Shown: positions 10,179-20,235 of the stretch, in pieces | Layout: each line of letters begins with the position of its first letter | Numbering within the stretch: the stretch's first letter is position 1 | DNA from: Bacillus wiedmannii | GTDB lineage: Bacteria; Bacillota; Bacilli; Bacillales; Bacillaceae_G | Length of the DNA stretch: 64,000 bases | Assembly (NCBI RefSeq): GCF_001583695.1 | Contig: NZ_LOBC01000082.1 | Coordinates: 1 to 64,000 of the forward strand | Reading direction: 5' to 3' | Notes under the pieces: generated by a model | Told to the model about the DNA's origin: nothing | The model's database searches: none | The model's input: the letters and a program-made list of their open reading frames with translations, nothing else | Position numbers and translations under genes: made by a program

Positions 10179-10892
10179 TTATGATTTTAAAAAAATTGGT
10201 TCTCCATTCTTTACCGTATACGGTAAAGAATACGCAGGTACAAATGGAGAATCTTTCGAAAGTATATTCCGAATATCTTCCCCCTCCTTAAATTGCCCTT
10301 CATTTTTTTTCAACGCTTCATATAAGTCGATTCGATAATCAACATAAATTTCTCCCTTTTCATTGATTACAAAAGGAAGCCCTTTACCAGAATACGGACT
10401 TGTCACTTGCGGCACATCTTTATATCCTAGTTTTTTGAAATCTAATTCATACACACCATCTGAAATTACCTTTTTAAAAGGCGGATATTGATGTTCATCC
10501 CGATACATCCTAAGCTTTAATGATAATTCCTGGATTTGTTCAGCCATCCTAACATCAATTAACTTTACTGTTGGGTTTGTTTCAACGTCTATTAATACGT
10601 ATTGGTATACTCCTCCGCTTTCATACGCATTTCCTGGCGCTTCTTGTATGTAACGCGGAGCAATCTTTTGAAAATCGATTGGATACTTTTGATAAATAGG
10701 CGTACTCATATCCCGCGTCTTAATTGGCAATATCCCCTCATTTTGCTCCTTAAATGTCACTACAGCTTTTTGAACAACCTGTATCTGATCTTCATAAGGA
10801 ACGGCATTTTGTTTCATATTTTCTTTCGGATACAGACATCCTGTTAAAAGGCTCATACAACAAAATATTAAAATAATATGGACTTTTTTCAC
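10179..10892 (-). CDS. yphF: YphF-like lipoprotein of unknown function
   Basis: Predicted exported lipoprotein: a short positive N-terminus, a hydrophobic segment and the lipobox LLTGC near residue 20. The remaining ~215 residues are hydrophilic with no motif I recognise. Position directly upstream of spoIVA and downstream of yphE matches B. subtilis yphF, and that synteny is the main basis for the name. The start is taken as GTG 10892 behind AAGGTGA at seven bases; a TTG two codons upstream is too close to that site. Function not known; the neighbourhood hints at sporulation. Confidence 0.75.
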   Translation of the reverse strand: MKKVHIILIFCCMSLLTGCLYPKENMKQNAVPYEDQIQVVQKAVVTFKEQNEGILPIKTRDMSTPIYQKYPIDFQKIAPRYIQEAPGNAYESGGVYQYVLIDVETNPTVKLIDVRMAEQIQELSLKLRMYRDEHQYPPFKKVISDGVYELDFKKLGYKDVPQVTSPYSGKGLPFVINEKGEIYVDYRIDLYEALKKNEGQFKEGEDIRNILSKDSPFVPAYSLPYTVKNGEPIFLKS

Positions 10893-10956
10893 TAGCAATC
10901 ACCTTTTCATACTAATATAACTTGCTCCGTATGTAGCATTTTCGAGACCATTCCCT

Positions 10957-11160
10957 TTACTGCTGTACAGGTCCACTAAATACAACAAGAAAAATAACAA
11001 TTCCTGACACAATCATAAGGGTGTACGCTACTAACGCTGTAATCCCTTTCAAAAATTTATTCTTTATTTTGTATCTACTTAGTAAAATAAAACTTACTGC
11101 AAAAAACATAAATCCAATTGCTCCTAAAGCAAACCACATTTTTATGAGCCCTTCTGACAT
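10957..11160 (-). CDS. yphE: YphE-like small membrane protein (DUF2768 family)
   Basis: A 67-residue protein with two hydrophobic helices (about residues 6-26 and 40-62) separated by a basic loop RYKIKNKFLK. Length and position match B. subtilis YphE. Start ATG 11160, behind AGGGG seven bases upstream. No catalytic motif; function unknown. Located between yphF and spoVIF in a run dominated by sporulation genes. Confidence 0.75.
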   Translation of the reverse strand: MSEGLIKMWFALGAIGFMFFAVSFILLSRYKIKNKFLKGITALVAYTLMIVSGIVIFLVVFSGPVQQ

Positions 11161-11303
11161 ATACACACCCCTTTTTATTAATCTATTTTTATACTATTTT
11201 AACAAATTAAAATCTTTAAACAAATACAAAAAGAACATTTTACTACAAATTACGAATATATAATTTTAATCAACAGTTTTTTTCGCATCTTCCACTAATC
11301 TAA

Positions 11304-11344
11304 ATAAAAATAAAACCGAAGCGAGTGTATCTCTCGCTTCGGTT
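11304..11344 (-). terminator. Terminator after spoVIF
   Basis: AACCGAAGCGAG/CTCGCTTCGGTT perfect 12-bp stem followed by TTATTTTTATTTA on the minus strand. Confidence 0.92.
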
Positions 11345-11425
11345 GACCAAATATGCCCAAAACAGCTCTATTCCCATACTTTCATGGCTATCATATGCAA
11401 TCTACAAACTCTTTGTTTCTTATAT

Positions 11426-11677
11426 TTATTTTTTAAACATTTTGCTTAACGAGCCAAAATCAGCGGGCATATTATTGTTAATGATCGCTTTTACAATTTG
11501 ATCCTCTTGTTCTTTCGGCACTTCACGTCCTGCCATAAGAGCCACTTGATGAATCAATTGACGAAGCACAGTCTCATCACGTAAATTCGCATTCTGTACA
11601 GATGATGCTAATTTAAAAATATCTTCTTTATTCACTTTCGCTTCTTTTTCAATGTTATTAAAAATGTTATTATCCAT
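11426..11677 (-). CDS. spoVIF: Stage VI sporulation protein F (SpoVIF/YjcC family)
   Basis: An 83-residue protein with the family pattern NIFNNIEKE, DIFKLASSVQNANLRDE, RQLIHQVALMAGR, MPADF. In B. subtilis SpoVIF (YjcC) is a mother-cell protein needed for late coat gene expression through GerE. The start is ATG 11677 behind GAGGAGAGGG; a GTG three codons upstream overlaps that site. It lies next to gpsA rather than in a yjc cluster, so its location differs from B. subtilis. Confidence 0.8.
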   Translation of the reverse strand: MDNNIFNNIEKEAKVNKEDIFKLASSVQNANLRDETVLRQLIHQVALMAGREVPKEQEDQIVKAIINNNMPADFGSLSKMFKK

Positions 11678-11748
11678 TCTTTTCACCCTCTCCTCAAGTT
11701 ACTCTTCATCCTATGCAAAATTAAAAAAATGGTGAAAAGACCCATAAA

Positions 11749-11790
11749 AATAAAAAGCGACAGAAGTACAAATGTACTTCTGTCGCTTTT
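11749..11790 (-). terminator. Terminator after gpsA
   Basis: Perfect 18-bp inverted repeat AAAAGCGACAGAAGTACA with a two-base centre, directly after the gpsA stop. T-rich on both sides, so it can act in either direction. Confidence 0.93.
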
Positions 11791-11792
11791 CT

Positions 11793-12815
11793 TTAAAGTA
11801 AGTCAGGTATAGCTTCCACTTCATGTTTTCGAACACGTCCCATTAATGAGCCTACTGCATCTTTCACATTATTCCCATTGAATAGCACGTCATATAAGGC
11901 AGCTGTAATCGGCATTTCAACTTCCATTTTCTCTGCTAATTCGTGAGCAGCTTTCGTTGTTCTTACACCTTCTACAACCATACCCATGCTTTCTAACACC
12001 TCTTCTAAAGAGTGTCCTTTTCCAAGCATATTTCCAGCGCGCCAATTTCGGCTATGAACACTTGTACAAGTTACAATTAAGTCTCCCATACCAGTTAGAC
12101 CAGCAAACGTTAATGGATTTCCGCCCATTTTTCTTCCTAAACGAGCAATCTCCGTTAAACCACGTGTCATTAATGCCGCTTTCGCATTATCACCTAATCC
12201 AAGTCCATCAGTTATCCCAGCAGCTAATGCGATAATATTTTTTAACGCACCACCAAGCTCAACCCCAACAATATCCGGATTTGTGTATACACGGAAGTAA
12301 CTATTCATAAACAAATCTTGTACTTCCTCAGCAGCTTCCATACGCTTTGCTGCAGACGTAACCGTCGTCTCTTGACGTAAACCGACTTCTTCAGCATGAC
12401 TCGGTCCAGACAGTACAACAACGTCTTTAATCAAGCCCTCTGGAATTTCTTCCTCAATCACTTCCGAAATACGTTTTGACGTACCAGGTTCAATCCCTTT
12501 ACTTGCATGAATCCAAGTAGTCGGACCCGCTACATATTTCTTCATATCTTGTAATACCTCTCTATACGCTTTCGTTGGTACTACAAGAAGTACTACATTT
12601 ACATCTACTAATGCTTCTTCTAAAGAAGAGTAGGCTGCGATTGTGCTTGGCAATGTAATTCCTGGAAGGTATCGACTATTCTCATGTTTTGTATTAATCT
12701 CATCCATAAGTTCAGAACGATTTCCCCAAATACGTACATCATGTCCATTGTCAGCTAATACCATCGCTAACGCTGTTCCCCAGCTACCTGCTCCAACTAC
12801 TGTGATTTTTGTCAT
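11793..12815 (-). CDS. gpsA: NAD(P)-dependent glycerol-3-phosphate dehydrogenase GpsA
   Basis: Reduces dihydroxyacetone phosphate to sn-glycerol-3-phosphate for phospholipid synthesis. The N-terminal Rossmann motif is VVGAGSWGTALA. The catalytic lysine region is GALKNIIALAAGITDGLGLGDN, and SGPSHAEEV is also diagnostic. At 340 residues it is full length. Lies 18 bases downstream of der, so the two are likely co-transcribed, as in B. subtilis. Confidence 0.97.
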   Translation of the reverse strand: MTKITVVGAGSWGTALAMVLADNGHDVRIWGNRSELMDEINTKHENSRYLPGITLPSTIAAYSSLEEALVDVNVVLLVVPTKAYREVLQDMKKYVAGPTTWIHASKGIEPGTSKRISEVIEEEIPEGLIKDVVVLSGPSHAEEVGLRQETTVTSAAKRMEAAEEVQDLFMNSYFRVYTNPDIVGVELGGALKNIIALAAGITDGLGLGDNAKAALMTRGLTEIARLGRKMGGNPLTFAGLTGMGDLIVTCTSVHSRNWRAGNMLGKGHSLEEVLESMGMVVEGVRTTKAAHELAEKMEVEMPITAALYDVLFNGNNVKDAVGSLMGRVRKHEVEAIPDLL

Positions 12816-12833
12816 AAAATCACATCCTCTCCA

Positions 12834-14144
12834 TTAGTCTCTTGCTCTAGCGATAATGTGAATCGGCGTTCCTACAAAACCGAACGCTTCACGTAAACGA
12901 TTCTTTAAGAAGCGCTCATATGAAAAGTGCATTAATTCTGTATCGTTTACAAATATAACAAATGTTGGTGGTTTTACCGCAACCTGTGTCGCATAGAAGA
13001 TTTTCAGACGGCTACCATTATGAGTTGGTGTTGGATTCATCGCTACCGCATCCATAATTACATCATTTAATACGTTCGTTTGAATACGGATACTATGGCT
13101 TTCATTTACTTCATTAATAACTGGTAATAATGTTTGTGTACGTTTTTTCGTTTTCGCAGATAAGAATACAATCGGTGCGTACTCTAAAAATTGGAAATGA
13201 GCACGGATGTTTTCTTCAAATGCTTTCATTGTTTTTTCATCTTTTTTCACTGCATCCCATTTGTTTACGACGATAATAACAGCACGTCCTGAATCATGAG
13301 CATATCCAGCAATTTTTTTATCCTGTTCAATAATTCCTTCTTCTCCGTCTAAAACGACTAAAACAACGTCAGAACGTTCAATCGCTCTAAGCGCACGAAG
13401 TACACTATACTTTTCTGTGCTTTCGTATACTTTCCCTTTTTTACGCATACCAGCTGTATCGATGATTACATAATCTTGACCATCTTTACTATATGGTGTA
13501 TCAACAGCATCACGTGTCGTTCCCGCTATATTACTTACAATTACACGTTCTTGACCAAGAAGTGCATTTACAAGTGATGATTTCCCTACATTTGGACGTC
13601 CAATTAAAGAGAAACGGATTGTTTCATCATCATACGCTTCTTCTTCAATCTTTGGAAAATGATTTGCAGCTTCATCTAACAAATCACCAAGTCCTAAACC
13701 GTGTGTACCTGAAATCGGGAATGGCTCGCCAAATCCTAATGCATAAAAATCATAAATATCACTACGCATTTCTGGATTATCAACCTTATTTACCGCAAGT
13801 ACAATTGGTTTTTTAGAACGATATAAAATTTTAGCAACTTCTTCATCTGCTGCAGTTACACCATCGCGACCATTCGTCATAAAAATGATAACATCTGCTT
13901 CATCAATCGCTACTTCCGCTTGTTGACGAATTTGTGTCAAGAACGGCTCGTCTCCAATATCAATTCCACCTGTATCAATAATGTTAAATTCATGATTTAA
14001 CCATTCTCCCGCACTATAAATACGGTCTCGTGTTATACCTGGTATATCTTCTACGATTGAAACTCTTTCTCCAACTATTCTATTGAAAATAGTAGATTTT
14101 CCTACGTTCGGGCGGCCTACTATTGCTATTACTGGTTTCGGCAT
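12834..14144 (-). CDS. der: Ribosome-assembly GTPase Der (EngA)
   Basis: Essential GTPase needed for maturation of the 50S subunit. It has two tandem Era-like GTPase domains: P-loop one [11 protein letters not shown] near residue 10 with DTGGI and NKVD, and P-loop two [11 protein letters not shown] near residue 180 with DTAGM and NKWD. A KH-like domain follows and ends in [13 protein letters not shown]. 436 residues, normal length. Overlaps nothing and is followed closely by gpsA. Confidence 0.98.
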   Translation of the reverse strand: MPKPVIAIVGRPNVGKSTIFNRIVGERVSIVEDIPGITRDRIYSAGEWLNHEFNIIDTGGIDIGDEPFLTQIRQQAEVAIDEADVIIFMTNGRDGVTAADEEVAKILYRSKKPIVLAVNKVDNPEMRSDIYDFYALGFGEPFPISGTHGLGLGDLLDEAANHFPKIEEEAYDDETIRFSLIGRPNVGKSSLVNALLGQERVIVSNIAGTTRDAVDTPYSKDGQDYVIIDTAGMRKKGKVYESTEKYSVLRALRAIERSDVVLVVLDGEEGIIEQDKKIAGYAHDSGRAVIIVVNKWDAVKKDEKTMKAFEENIRAHFQFLEYAPIVFLSAKTKKRTQTLLPVINEVNESHSIRIQTNVLNDVIMDAVAMNPTPTHNGSRLKIFYATQVAVKPPTFVIFVNDTELMHFSYERFLKNRLREAFGFVGTPIHIIARARD

Positions 14145-14182
14145 ATACTTTCATCCTTTCAACTTGCTTCTGTTTATTATGT

Positions 14183-14212
14183 AAAAAACCCTTCTTTGTG
14201 CAAGAAGGGATT
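14183..14212 (-). terminator. Terminator upstream of der (after the capping-subunit gene)
   Basis: AACCCTTCTT/AAGAAGGGATT hairpin with TTTTTTAC on the minus strand. It lies between the yphA-YIEGIA-capping cluster and der, so der has its own promoter or depends on read-through. Confidence 0.88.
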
Positions 14213-14268
14213 TGCATTCCAGAATATTTCTCAGCGTATCAAAACACCTCACATTATACCACACGTTA

Positions 14269-14454
14269 CTAATGTTTCACAATAATATATACATTCTCTT
14301 GTAAGCGATGCGCAATACCATCTAAAATTGCCTCTAAATTATTTGCAACAAATTCTAACTCATCTGTCGATTCACAAGTAAACAAAGGGGCACCACCAGC
14401 AAATTTCTCCGGCGTTGTTGTAATAACCGCGAGAATTACACTTTCTAACATCAT
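14269..14454 (-). CDS. Small capping-complex subunit for YIEGIA protein
   Basis: A 61-residue protein starting MMLESVILAVITTTPEKFAGGAP. Its start overlaps the stop of the YIEGIA protein gene by four bases, so translation is coupled. The sequence and position match the family annotated as the capping-complex subunit that pairs with YIEGIA proteins in endospore formers. No membrane segment or catalytic motif is visible. I infer that it binds the upstream gene product; the biochemical role is not known to me. Confidence 0.72.
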   Translation of the reverse strand: MMLESVILAVITTTPEKFAGGAPLFTCESTDELEFVANNLEAILDGIAHRLQENVYIIVKH

Positions 14455-15344
14455 CTTTTATCTCCCCTTCCTTTCGGGGCTTCCGATGACATATGAACAG
14501 CACTTTCTAACGTCGGCACATTCCCTATGACACCTATCGCTTTCTCTGCATCTTGATCTTGTGGCAAGACAAAAATCCCAACCCTACCATCTTCTAAATC
14601 ACGCTTTGCCAACGGCACAAGCGCTGGCGTACCAGAATCTCTATAAATCCCTAAAGCAACAGAAACATCATGTAAAATAGCTTGTCGTTGTCCTAAGTTT
14701 GAGATTGTCACCATCGCATCAATTGTTTTCGGCCTTAAAATAAAGCCCATTCCATATTTCATAATTTCCTCTTGCCTTGCTGGCAATCCAATATTCATAA
14801 TGTAAATATTATCAATATACAGCCCCGCTCCTTCAAAACGAAGTGGAACATGCTCGATATCAACAAGATCATGTAACCTTCTGCCAGACATTAATTTTTT
14901 CGCGATAATAAATGCGATTATAGCCATAATTACTCCAGCAATCCACGAATGGAATCCTATATACGCAAACGTCGTTGCAAACGACGTTAACATCGCCAAA
15001 TAGTTTCGACTTTCAAAAACTAACGCAATCCCTTCAATATATGTATTTCCACGCGGTACGAGCTCATATCCATCTAATTGTTGAAGGGTATTTCTTTCCA
15101 TATTACGCACATCACGAAACTGTGTTGCTGCTAATGTAAGAAATGTAATAGCAGAAAAATCTTTTTTCAAAATTGACGGAATCGCAATCGCTCCTAAAGC
15201 CGCTGCAATTAACCCCATCGCAACGTGAATAATTTTTCCATGGAGCCTCGTCGGATATTGACGCGTATCTGTCCGGAGCATTAGCACTCTCGTTACTGTC
15301 CCCGCTATTACTCCGCATAAAATGGCCGGTGTATATTCAGTCAT
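14451..15344 (-). CDS. yphB: YIEGIA family membrane protein (YphB/SeaA-like)
   Basis: A 297-residue membrane protein. It contains the family-naming motif GNTYIEGIALVFESRNYLAM at about residues 99-118. Hydrophobic segments are seen near residues 8-24, 40-60, 120-150. The C-terminal ~150 residues look soluble and end in a charged tail. The position between yphA and der corresponds to B. subtilis yphB, assigned to spore envelope assembly. It overlaps yphA by 8 bases upstream and the capping subunit by 4 bases downstream, so the three genes form a tightly coupled unit. Confidence 0.78.
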   Translation of the reverse strand: MTEYTPAILCGVIAGTVTRVLMLRTDTRQYPTRLHGKIIHVAMGLIAAALGAIAIPSILKKDFSAITFLTLAATQFRDVRNMERNTLQQLDGYELVPRGNTYIEGIALVFESRNYLAMLTSFATTFAYIGFHSWIAGVIMAIIAFIIAKKLMSGRRLHDLVDIEHVPLRFEGAGLYIDNIYIMNIGLPARQEEIMKYGMGFILRPKTIDAMVTISNLGQRQAILHDVSVALGIYRDSGTPALVPLAKRDLEDGRVGIFVLPQDQDAEKAIGVIGNVPTLESAVHMSSEAPKGRGDKR

Positions 15345-15948
15345 GTATTACCCTCGCCTTTCTTTTACGTGCTTTCCTCTTGAACTGTTCCATGTATACT
15401 GATGCTTTTGCAATCCAAAACAAAATCGCCATGAAAAATGTAGCAACGGCGACGATATCAAAAAACGCTAAACTTCCGTAATCATAAGGGAAATGTAGTT
15501 TTCGAAAAATAAGTGTCACTAACAATTCCCCCTGTAACATTCCTATATAAAGAGAACATAATCGCAATATGCGATCCTCATGCAATAAAACCGATGCATA
15601 CACAAGAGCACCACTTACCAAAAACAACCTGTCCACCACAATCCAAATCGGATCATATACTTCTAACAAATGAAAACTTGTATATAACATTGCAATAATA
15701 AGTGCCGAAAGTAAGCTATATAATTTTTTCCAAATAGAATATAGTGCGATTCCTATAAAAGCAACAATACAAAGCAAAAGTGCATTTACTGATACCGTGA
15801 ATGAAGCAATCGTTACATGTAACGGAGAGCAAATAATAAAAATCAATATACAAGTGCTTATCTTCCACCGCATAGAGTCCTTTTTCATAAAAAAAGTTAC
15901 AACAATCCACCCTATCCAAGCTAAAAAATAAAAAGTACTCCCTTCCAT
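15337..15948 (-). CDS. yphA: YphA-like polytopic membrane protein
   Basis: A 203-residue protein with about six to seven hydrophobic helices and a very basic tail (KRKARKRKARVIHD). Start ATG 15948, the second of two adjacent ATGs, seven bases after AGGAGG; the first is only four bases away. Synteny with B. subtilis yphA supports the name. No enzyme motif. First gene of the overlapping yphA-YIEGIA-capping trio and divergent from ypzI. Confidence 0.72.
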   Translation of the reverse strand: MEGSTFYFLAWIGWIVVTFFMKKDSMRWKISTCILIFIICSPLHVTIASFTVSVNALLLCIVAFIGIALYSIWKKLYSLLSALIIAMLYTSFHLLEVYDPIWIVVDRLFLVSGALVYASVLLHEDRILRLCSLYIGMLQGELLVTLIFRKLHFPYDYGSLAFFDIVAVATFFMAILFWIAKASVYMEQFKRKARKRKARVIHD

Positions 15949-16064
15949 CATTTCACCTCCTATGTTTTCCATTATGGGAACTTTTTATGAAAGTTAATCC
16001 ACTTTCTTCGCGCATAGTTTTTTCATATAACAGCAACACTTTTAATAAGGAGGTGCTATTCATT

Positions 16065-16199
16065 ATGGGTAAAGATCGTCAAGAACGAAAACTAAGAGAA
16101 TCACGTCGCGTTGAATCTGATCGTGACCAATCACTACAATATCCGGGTGCAACTGGACTGGATACACCAGAGCAAGCCCGAAAACAAAATCAGCACTAA
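16065..16199 (+). CDS. ypzI: YpzI family small protein
   Basis: A 44-residue, highly charged protein starting MGKDRQERKLRES and containing RVESDRDQSLQYPGATGLDTP. Length and motif match the YpzI family found in Bacillus between yphA and fni. The start is ATG 16065; AAGGAGG lies about ten bases upstream. Followed at once by a strong terminator. Soluble; function unknown. Confidence 0.8.
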   Translation: MGKDRQERKLRESRRVESDRDQSLQYPGATGLDTPEQARKQNQH

Positions 16200-16206
16200 T
16201 GAACAC

Positions 16207-16243
16207 AAAAAGACGGTTTCGATATTGTACGAAACCGTCTTTT
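16207..16243 (+). terminator. Terminator after ypzI
   Basis: AAAAGACGGTTTCG/CGAAACCGTCTTTT perfect stem seven bases past the ypzI stop. The rest of the ypzI-fni gap (16244-16501) shows no gene or signal I can support. Confidence 0.93.
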
Positions 16244-16501
16244 ACATAATTATTTTAATGATTTTTACTTATATCAAAATAACATTTAACATCCGAATTT
16301 TTCTATGGTTTATTTTTATCTCTACCTATTTTTCCTTTGCGAAATTAAACCCTCCCCAATAATTCAGTAGCAAACTATCTACATTTTCCAGCCTCTTTTT
16401 CAGTCGCAACTTGCACAAGATAGTGTTTATATAGGAATAATTTTGTTTTGATAGAATATTAATTCCATTCCTCACCTTATATTACTAAAACGAACAAAAA
16501 C

Positions 16502-16529
16502 AAAAAAATCAACCAAACGGTTGATTTTT

Positions 16530-16531
<2 letters not shown>
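16502..16531 (-). terminator. Terminator after fni
   Basis: AAATCAACC/GGTTGATTT stem with a three-base loop and a run of seven T on the minus strand; it touches the fni stop codon. Confidence 0.93.
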
Positions 16532-17591
<1,060 letters not shown>

Positions 17592-18740
17592 TTATTTCTT
17601 TAATTTTTTCAGTTGTTCACCAATAATATCACTTAATTGGAAAGTAGCAGAATCAGCATTTGGTTCATACTGACTGTAATCCTCAATTACATTATTTTCC
17701 TCAAGCGTTTCTTTTATACTTAAAGAAATACGTTTCTCTGCAACATGGACTTCAAGCACTTTCACTTTTACTTCTTGTCCCATTTCCAATACTTCATTTG
17801 GATTTTTCACGTGACGATTTGCAATTTGAGATACATGCACAAGACCTTCAACGCCAGGTAAAATTTCAACGAATGCACCGAATGTAACAAGACGTTTTAC
17901 TACTCCCTCACGAATATCTCCAGCTTTTATTTCGCCAGCAACATTCTCCCAAGGTCCTGGCTGTGCTGCTTTAATTGATAAAGAAATACGTTGTGTATCA
18001 GCATCAACAGATAATACCTTTACCTTTACCTTTTGACCTTGCTCTAATACTTCAGAAGGTTGCTCTACACGTTCGTGTGAAATTTGTGAAATATGAACTA
18101 AACCGTCTACACCACCAACGTTAACGAAAGCACCAAAATCCGTTAATCGTTGCACTGTTCCTTCAACAACGTCTCCCTCTTTTAATGAAGAAATCGCTTC
18201 TTTTTTCTTAGAATCTAGTTCTAATTCTACTACTGCTTTATGCGAAAGGATTACACGATTTTTTTCGCGGTCTAATTCAACAATTTTCACGGCTAATGTT
18301 TTGCCTTTATAGTCAGTAAAATCTTCTACATAATGTACTTCTACAAGTGAAGCTGGGATAAAACCACGAACACCAAGGTCCACAACTAATCCACCATTCA
18401 CGATATCTTTTACAGTAACATCAAACACATGACCAGAAGTAAATTTCTCTTGTAATTCTACCCATGCTTTTTCTGCATCAACAGCACGTTTAGATAAGAC
18501 AAGATCATCTTCTTCTAATTTAATAATTTTTAATTCTAGTATTTGATCTAATTCTACAACATCGCTTGCTTTTTCAATATGAACGTTAGCTAATTCACTA
18601 ATTGGAATTACGCCATCTGTTTTGTATCCAACATTTACAAGCACTTGTTTCTCTTCAACTTTCGTTACAGAACCTGTAACAACGTCACCAACTTGTAATT
18701 CTTTTGAATCCATAACTTCTTCATTCATTTTCTCTACCAT
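17592..18740 (-). CDS. ypfD: S1-domain RNA-binding protein YpfD (RpsA homolog)
   Basis: A 382-residue protein with four S1 RNA-binding repeats (roughly residues 15-87, 104-170, 187-255, 272-341). The last two are the best conserved, with [19 protein letters not shown] and [19 protein letters not shown]. It is shorter than proteobacterial S1 (six repeats) and typical of Firmicutes; it is thought to be dispensable for translation initiation. Start ATG 18740 behind GGGAGG. Its upstream region contains a perfect 24-bp palindrome at 18789-18812. Confidence 0.95.
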   Translation of the reverse strand: MVEKMNEEVMDSKELQVGDVVTGSVTKVEEKQVLVNVGYKTDGVIPISELANVHIEKASDVVELDQILELKIIKLEEDDLVLSKRAVDAEKAWVELQEKFTSGHVFDVTVKDIVNGGLVVDLGVRGFIPASLVEVHYVEDFTDYKGKTLAVKIVELDREKNRVILSHKAVVELELDSKKKEAISSLKEGDVVEGTVQRLTDFGAFVNVGGVDGLVHISQISHERVEQPSEVLEQGQKVKVKVLSVDADTQRISLSIKAAQPGPWENVAGEIKAGDIREGVVKRLVTFGAFVEILPGVEGLVHVSQIANRHVKNPNEVLEMGQEVKVKVLEVHVAEKRISLSIKETLEENNVIEDYSQYEPNADSATFQLSDIIGEQLKKLKK

Positions 18741-18788
18741 GGAAATACCTCCCTACAGAATTGACAAAGCATTTTTTATGTATATACG

Positions 18789-18812
18789 AAATGAAAACAT
18801 ATGTTTTCATTT
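18789..18812. promoter_or_regulatory. Perfect 24-bp palindrome upstream of ypfD
   Basis: AAATGAAAACAT followed directly by its exact reverse complement ATGTTTTCATTT, 49 bases upstream of the ypfD start. The remainder of the 335-base gap between ypfD and cmk holds only the cmk terminator. The dyad could be an operator or an RNA hairpin; the regulator is unknown. Confidence 0.6.
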
Positions 18813-19045
18813 GCATGTTTAAGAATTTATCATCACATACTCAGTTTTCATACATTTCACTAGAAAATATATTAAACCTATATAAATAGTATACAGCAAA
18901 ATCATCTTGAAGAAAGTATGTTTTGAAATATAATAGCGAATATATTCTGAAAGTTTTATCCTTCTTTTACTAACTTCTTACAAATCCGATCATTTGTCAA
19001 GGAAAGAGACTCACAATTCACGCATCCTTTACATTTCTATATAAA

Positions 19046-19078
19046 CAAAAAAAAGAAAGAGGTTATCCCCTTTCTTTA
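19046..19078 (-). terminator. Terminator after cmk
   Basis: AAAGAAAGG/CCTCTTTCTTT stem followed by a T run on the minus strand; it overlaps the last codon of cmk. Confidence 0.9.
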
Positions 19079-19753
19079 TTTCGCAAACACTCCTGAAACA
19101 ATACTCATAATTTTTTGGACAACTTCTTCAATTGATAAAGAAGTTGTATCTAATTCCAATGCATCATCAGCTTTCTTTAGAGGAGAAACCTCGCGTTCTG
19201 AGTCTAATTTATCACGCTGAGCAATTTCTTTTTTTAACTGCTCTAAATTAGAATCGAAACCTTTATTTATATTTTCTAAATGTCTTCTTTCTGCTCTTTC
19301 TTCAACAGAAGCAAGCATAAAGATCTTCACTTCAGCATCTGGTAACACATGTGTACCAATATCACGGCCATCCATTACAACGCCGCCTTTTTCCGCTAAC
19401 TCTTGTTGACGACGTACCATTTCTTCACGAACAAGGCGATGTTTCGCCACAATAGATACTCGATTCGTCACCTCAGGTGTACGAATTACTTCAGAAACAT
19501 CTTGTCCATTTAAAAATACAAGTTGTGTATTTTCTCCTTGCTGAAACTCAATATTTACATTCTTTACAACTTCCATTAACTTCTCTTCATTTTCAATGTC
19601 CACTTTTTGTTCAAGGGCTGCATATGTAATCGTGCGGTACATTGCGCCTGTATCAATATAAACGTAAGAAAGTTTCTTTGCCACAACTTTTGCAACCGTA
19701 CTTTTTCCAGCAGCTGCTGGACCATCTATAGCAATTGAAATTCGTTTATCCAT
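19076..19753 (-). CDS. cmk: Cytidylate kinase
   Basis: Phosphorylates CMP and dCMP with ATP. The P-loop is [14 protein letters not shown] at the N-terminus, followed by [15 protein letters not shown] and [21 protein letters not shown]. The arginine-rich SVEERAERR lid is present. 225 residues, standard length, ATG 19753 behind AGGTG. Located between ypfB and ypfD, as in B. subtilis. Confidence 0.97.
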   Translation of the reverse strand: MDKRISIAIDGPAAAGKSTVAKVVAKKLSYVYIDTGAMYRTITYAALEQKVDIENEEKLMEVVKNVNIEFQQGENTQLVFLNGQDVSEVIRTPEVTNRVSIVAKHRLVREEMVRRQQELAEKGGVVMDGRDIGTHVLPDAEVKIFMLASVEERAERRHLENINKGFDSNLEQLKKEIAQRDKLDSEREVSPLKKADDALELDTTSLSIEEVVQKIMSIVSGVFAK

Positions 19754-19787
19754 TGTAACACCTCATTTTTTCACTTATAAAACAAAA

Positions 19788-19813
19788 CGAAAAGCAGGTA
19801 TTCTCCTGCTTCT
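19788..19813 (-). terminator. Terminator after ypfB
   Basis: GAAGCAGG/CCTGCTTTTC stem read on the minus strand, followed by TTTTCGTTTTGTTTTAT, between ypfB and cmk. Confidence 0.78.
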
Positions 19814-19881
19814 TCTCATTTGCTTCACGTCATTAAATCCTCAATTATTGTAGCATAATCCTCCATAGAAGAAAATGAAAA

Positions 19882-20055
19882 CTACCTATTCACCTGTAAG
19901 ATTTCTGCTTTGTTTTTTACCATGACACCTTCATAATAAACAATTTTAGATAAATATTTCACTGATGACTTATGTATAAATAACAATTGCACAACAGAAA
20001 GACAAATGAATTGTATTACTAATATACGAATAAAAATTTTCTCCATCTTTTTCAA
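19882..20055 (-). CDS. ypfB: YpfB-like small membrane protein (DUF5359 type)
   Basis: A 57-residue reading frame starting at TTG 20055, with GGAGGGAG about eight bases upstream and ending at TAG 19882-19884. The product begins MKKMEKIFIRILVIQFICLS: one membrane helix, then KIVYYEGVMVKNK, a pattern I associate with YpfB (DUF5359). Position just upstream of cmk also fits B. subtilis ypfB. The ypfA (motI) gene that accompanies it in B. subtilis is not here. Function unknown. Confidence 0.72.
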   Translation of the reverse strand: MKKMEKIFIRILVIQFICLSVVQLLFIHKSSVKYLSKIVYYEGVMVKNKAEILQVNR

Positions 20056-20235
20056 TGTAATTGCTCCCTCCTATCCTACATTTACACATTTCGTTTCGTG
20101 ATTTTATACATCGTATATATAGCAGCTAACTTTATTGTCATTTTCGAGGCATACTTTTATACATTTCCATTGTCGAATTTACTCAAAACATGTTATGTTC
20201 TAAATGTATTTTTCAACTTGAAAGGGGTATAAGCA

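Noticed and set aside
10108-10338. A 76-codon plus-strand frame at the end of yphF
   Set aside because: Overlaps the yphF terminator and its coding sequence in antisense.
16111-16362. An 83-codon plus-strand frame overlapping ypzI
   Set aside because: Out of frame with ypzI, runs across the ypzI terminator and has no ribosome site.
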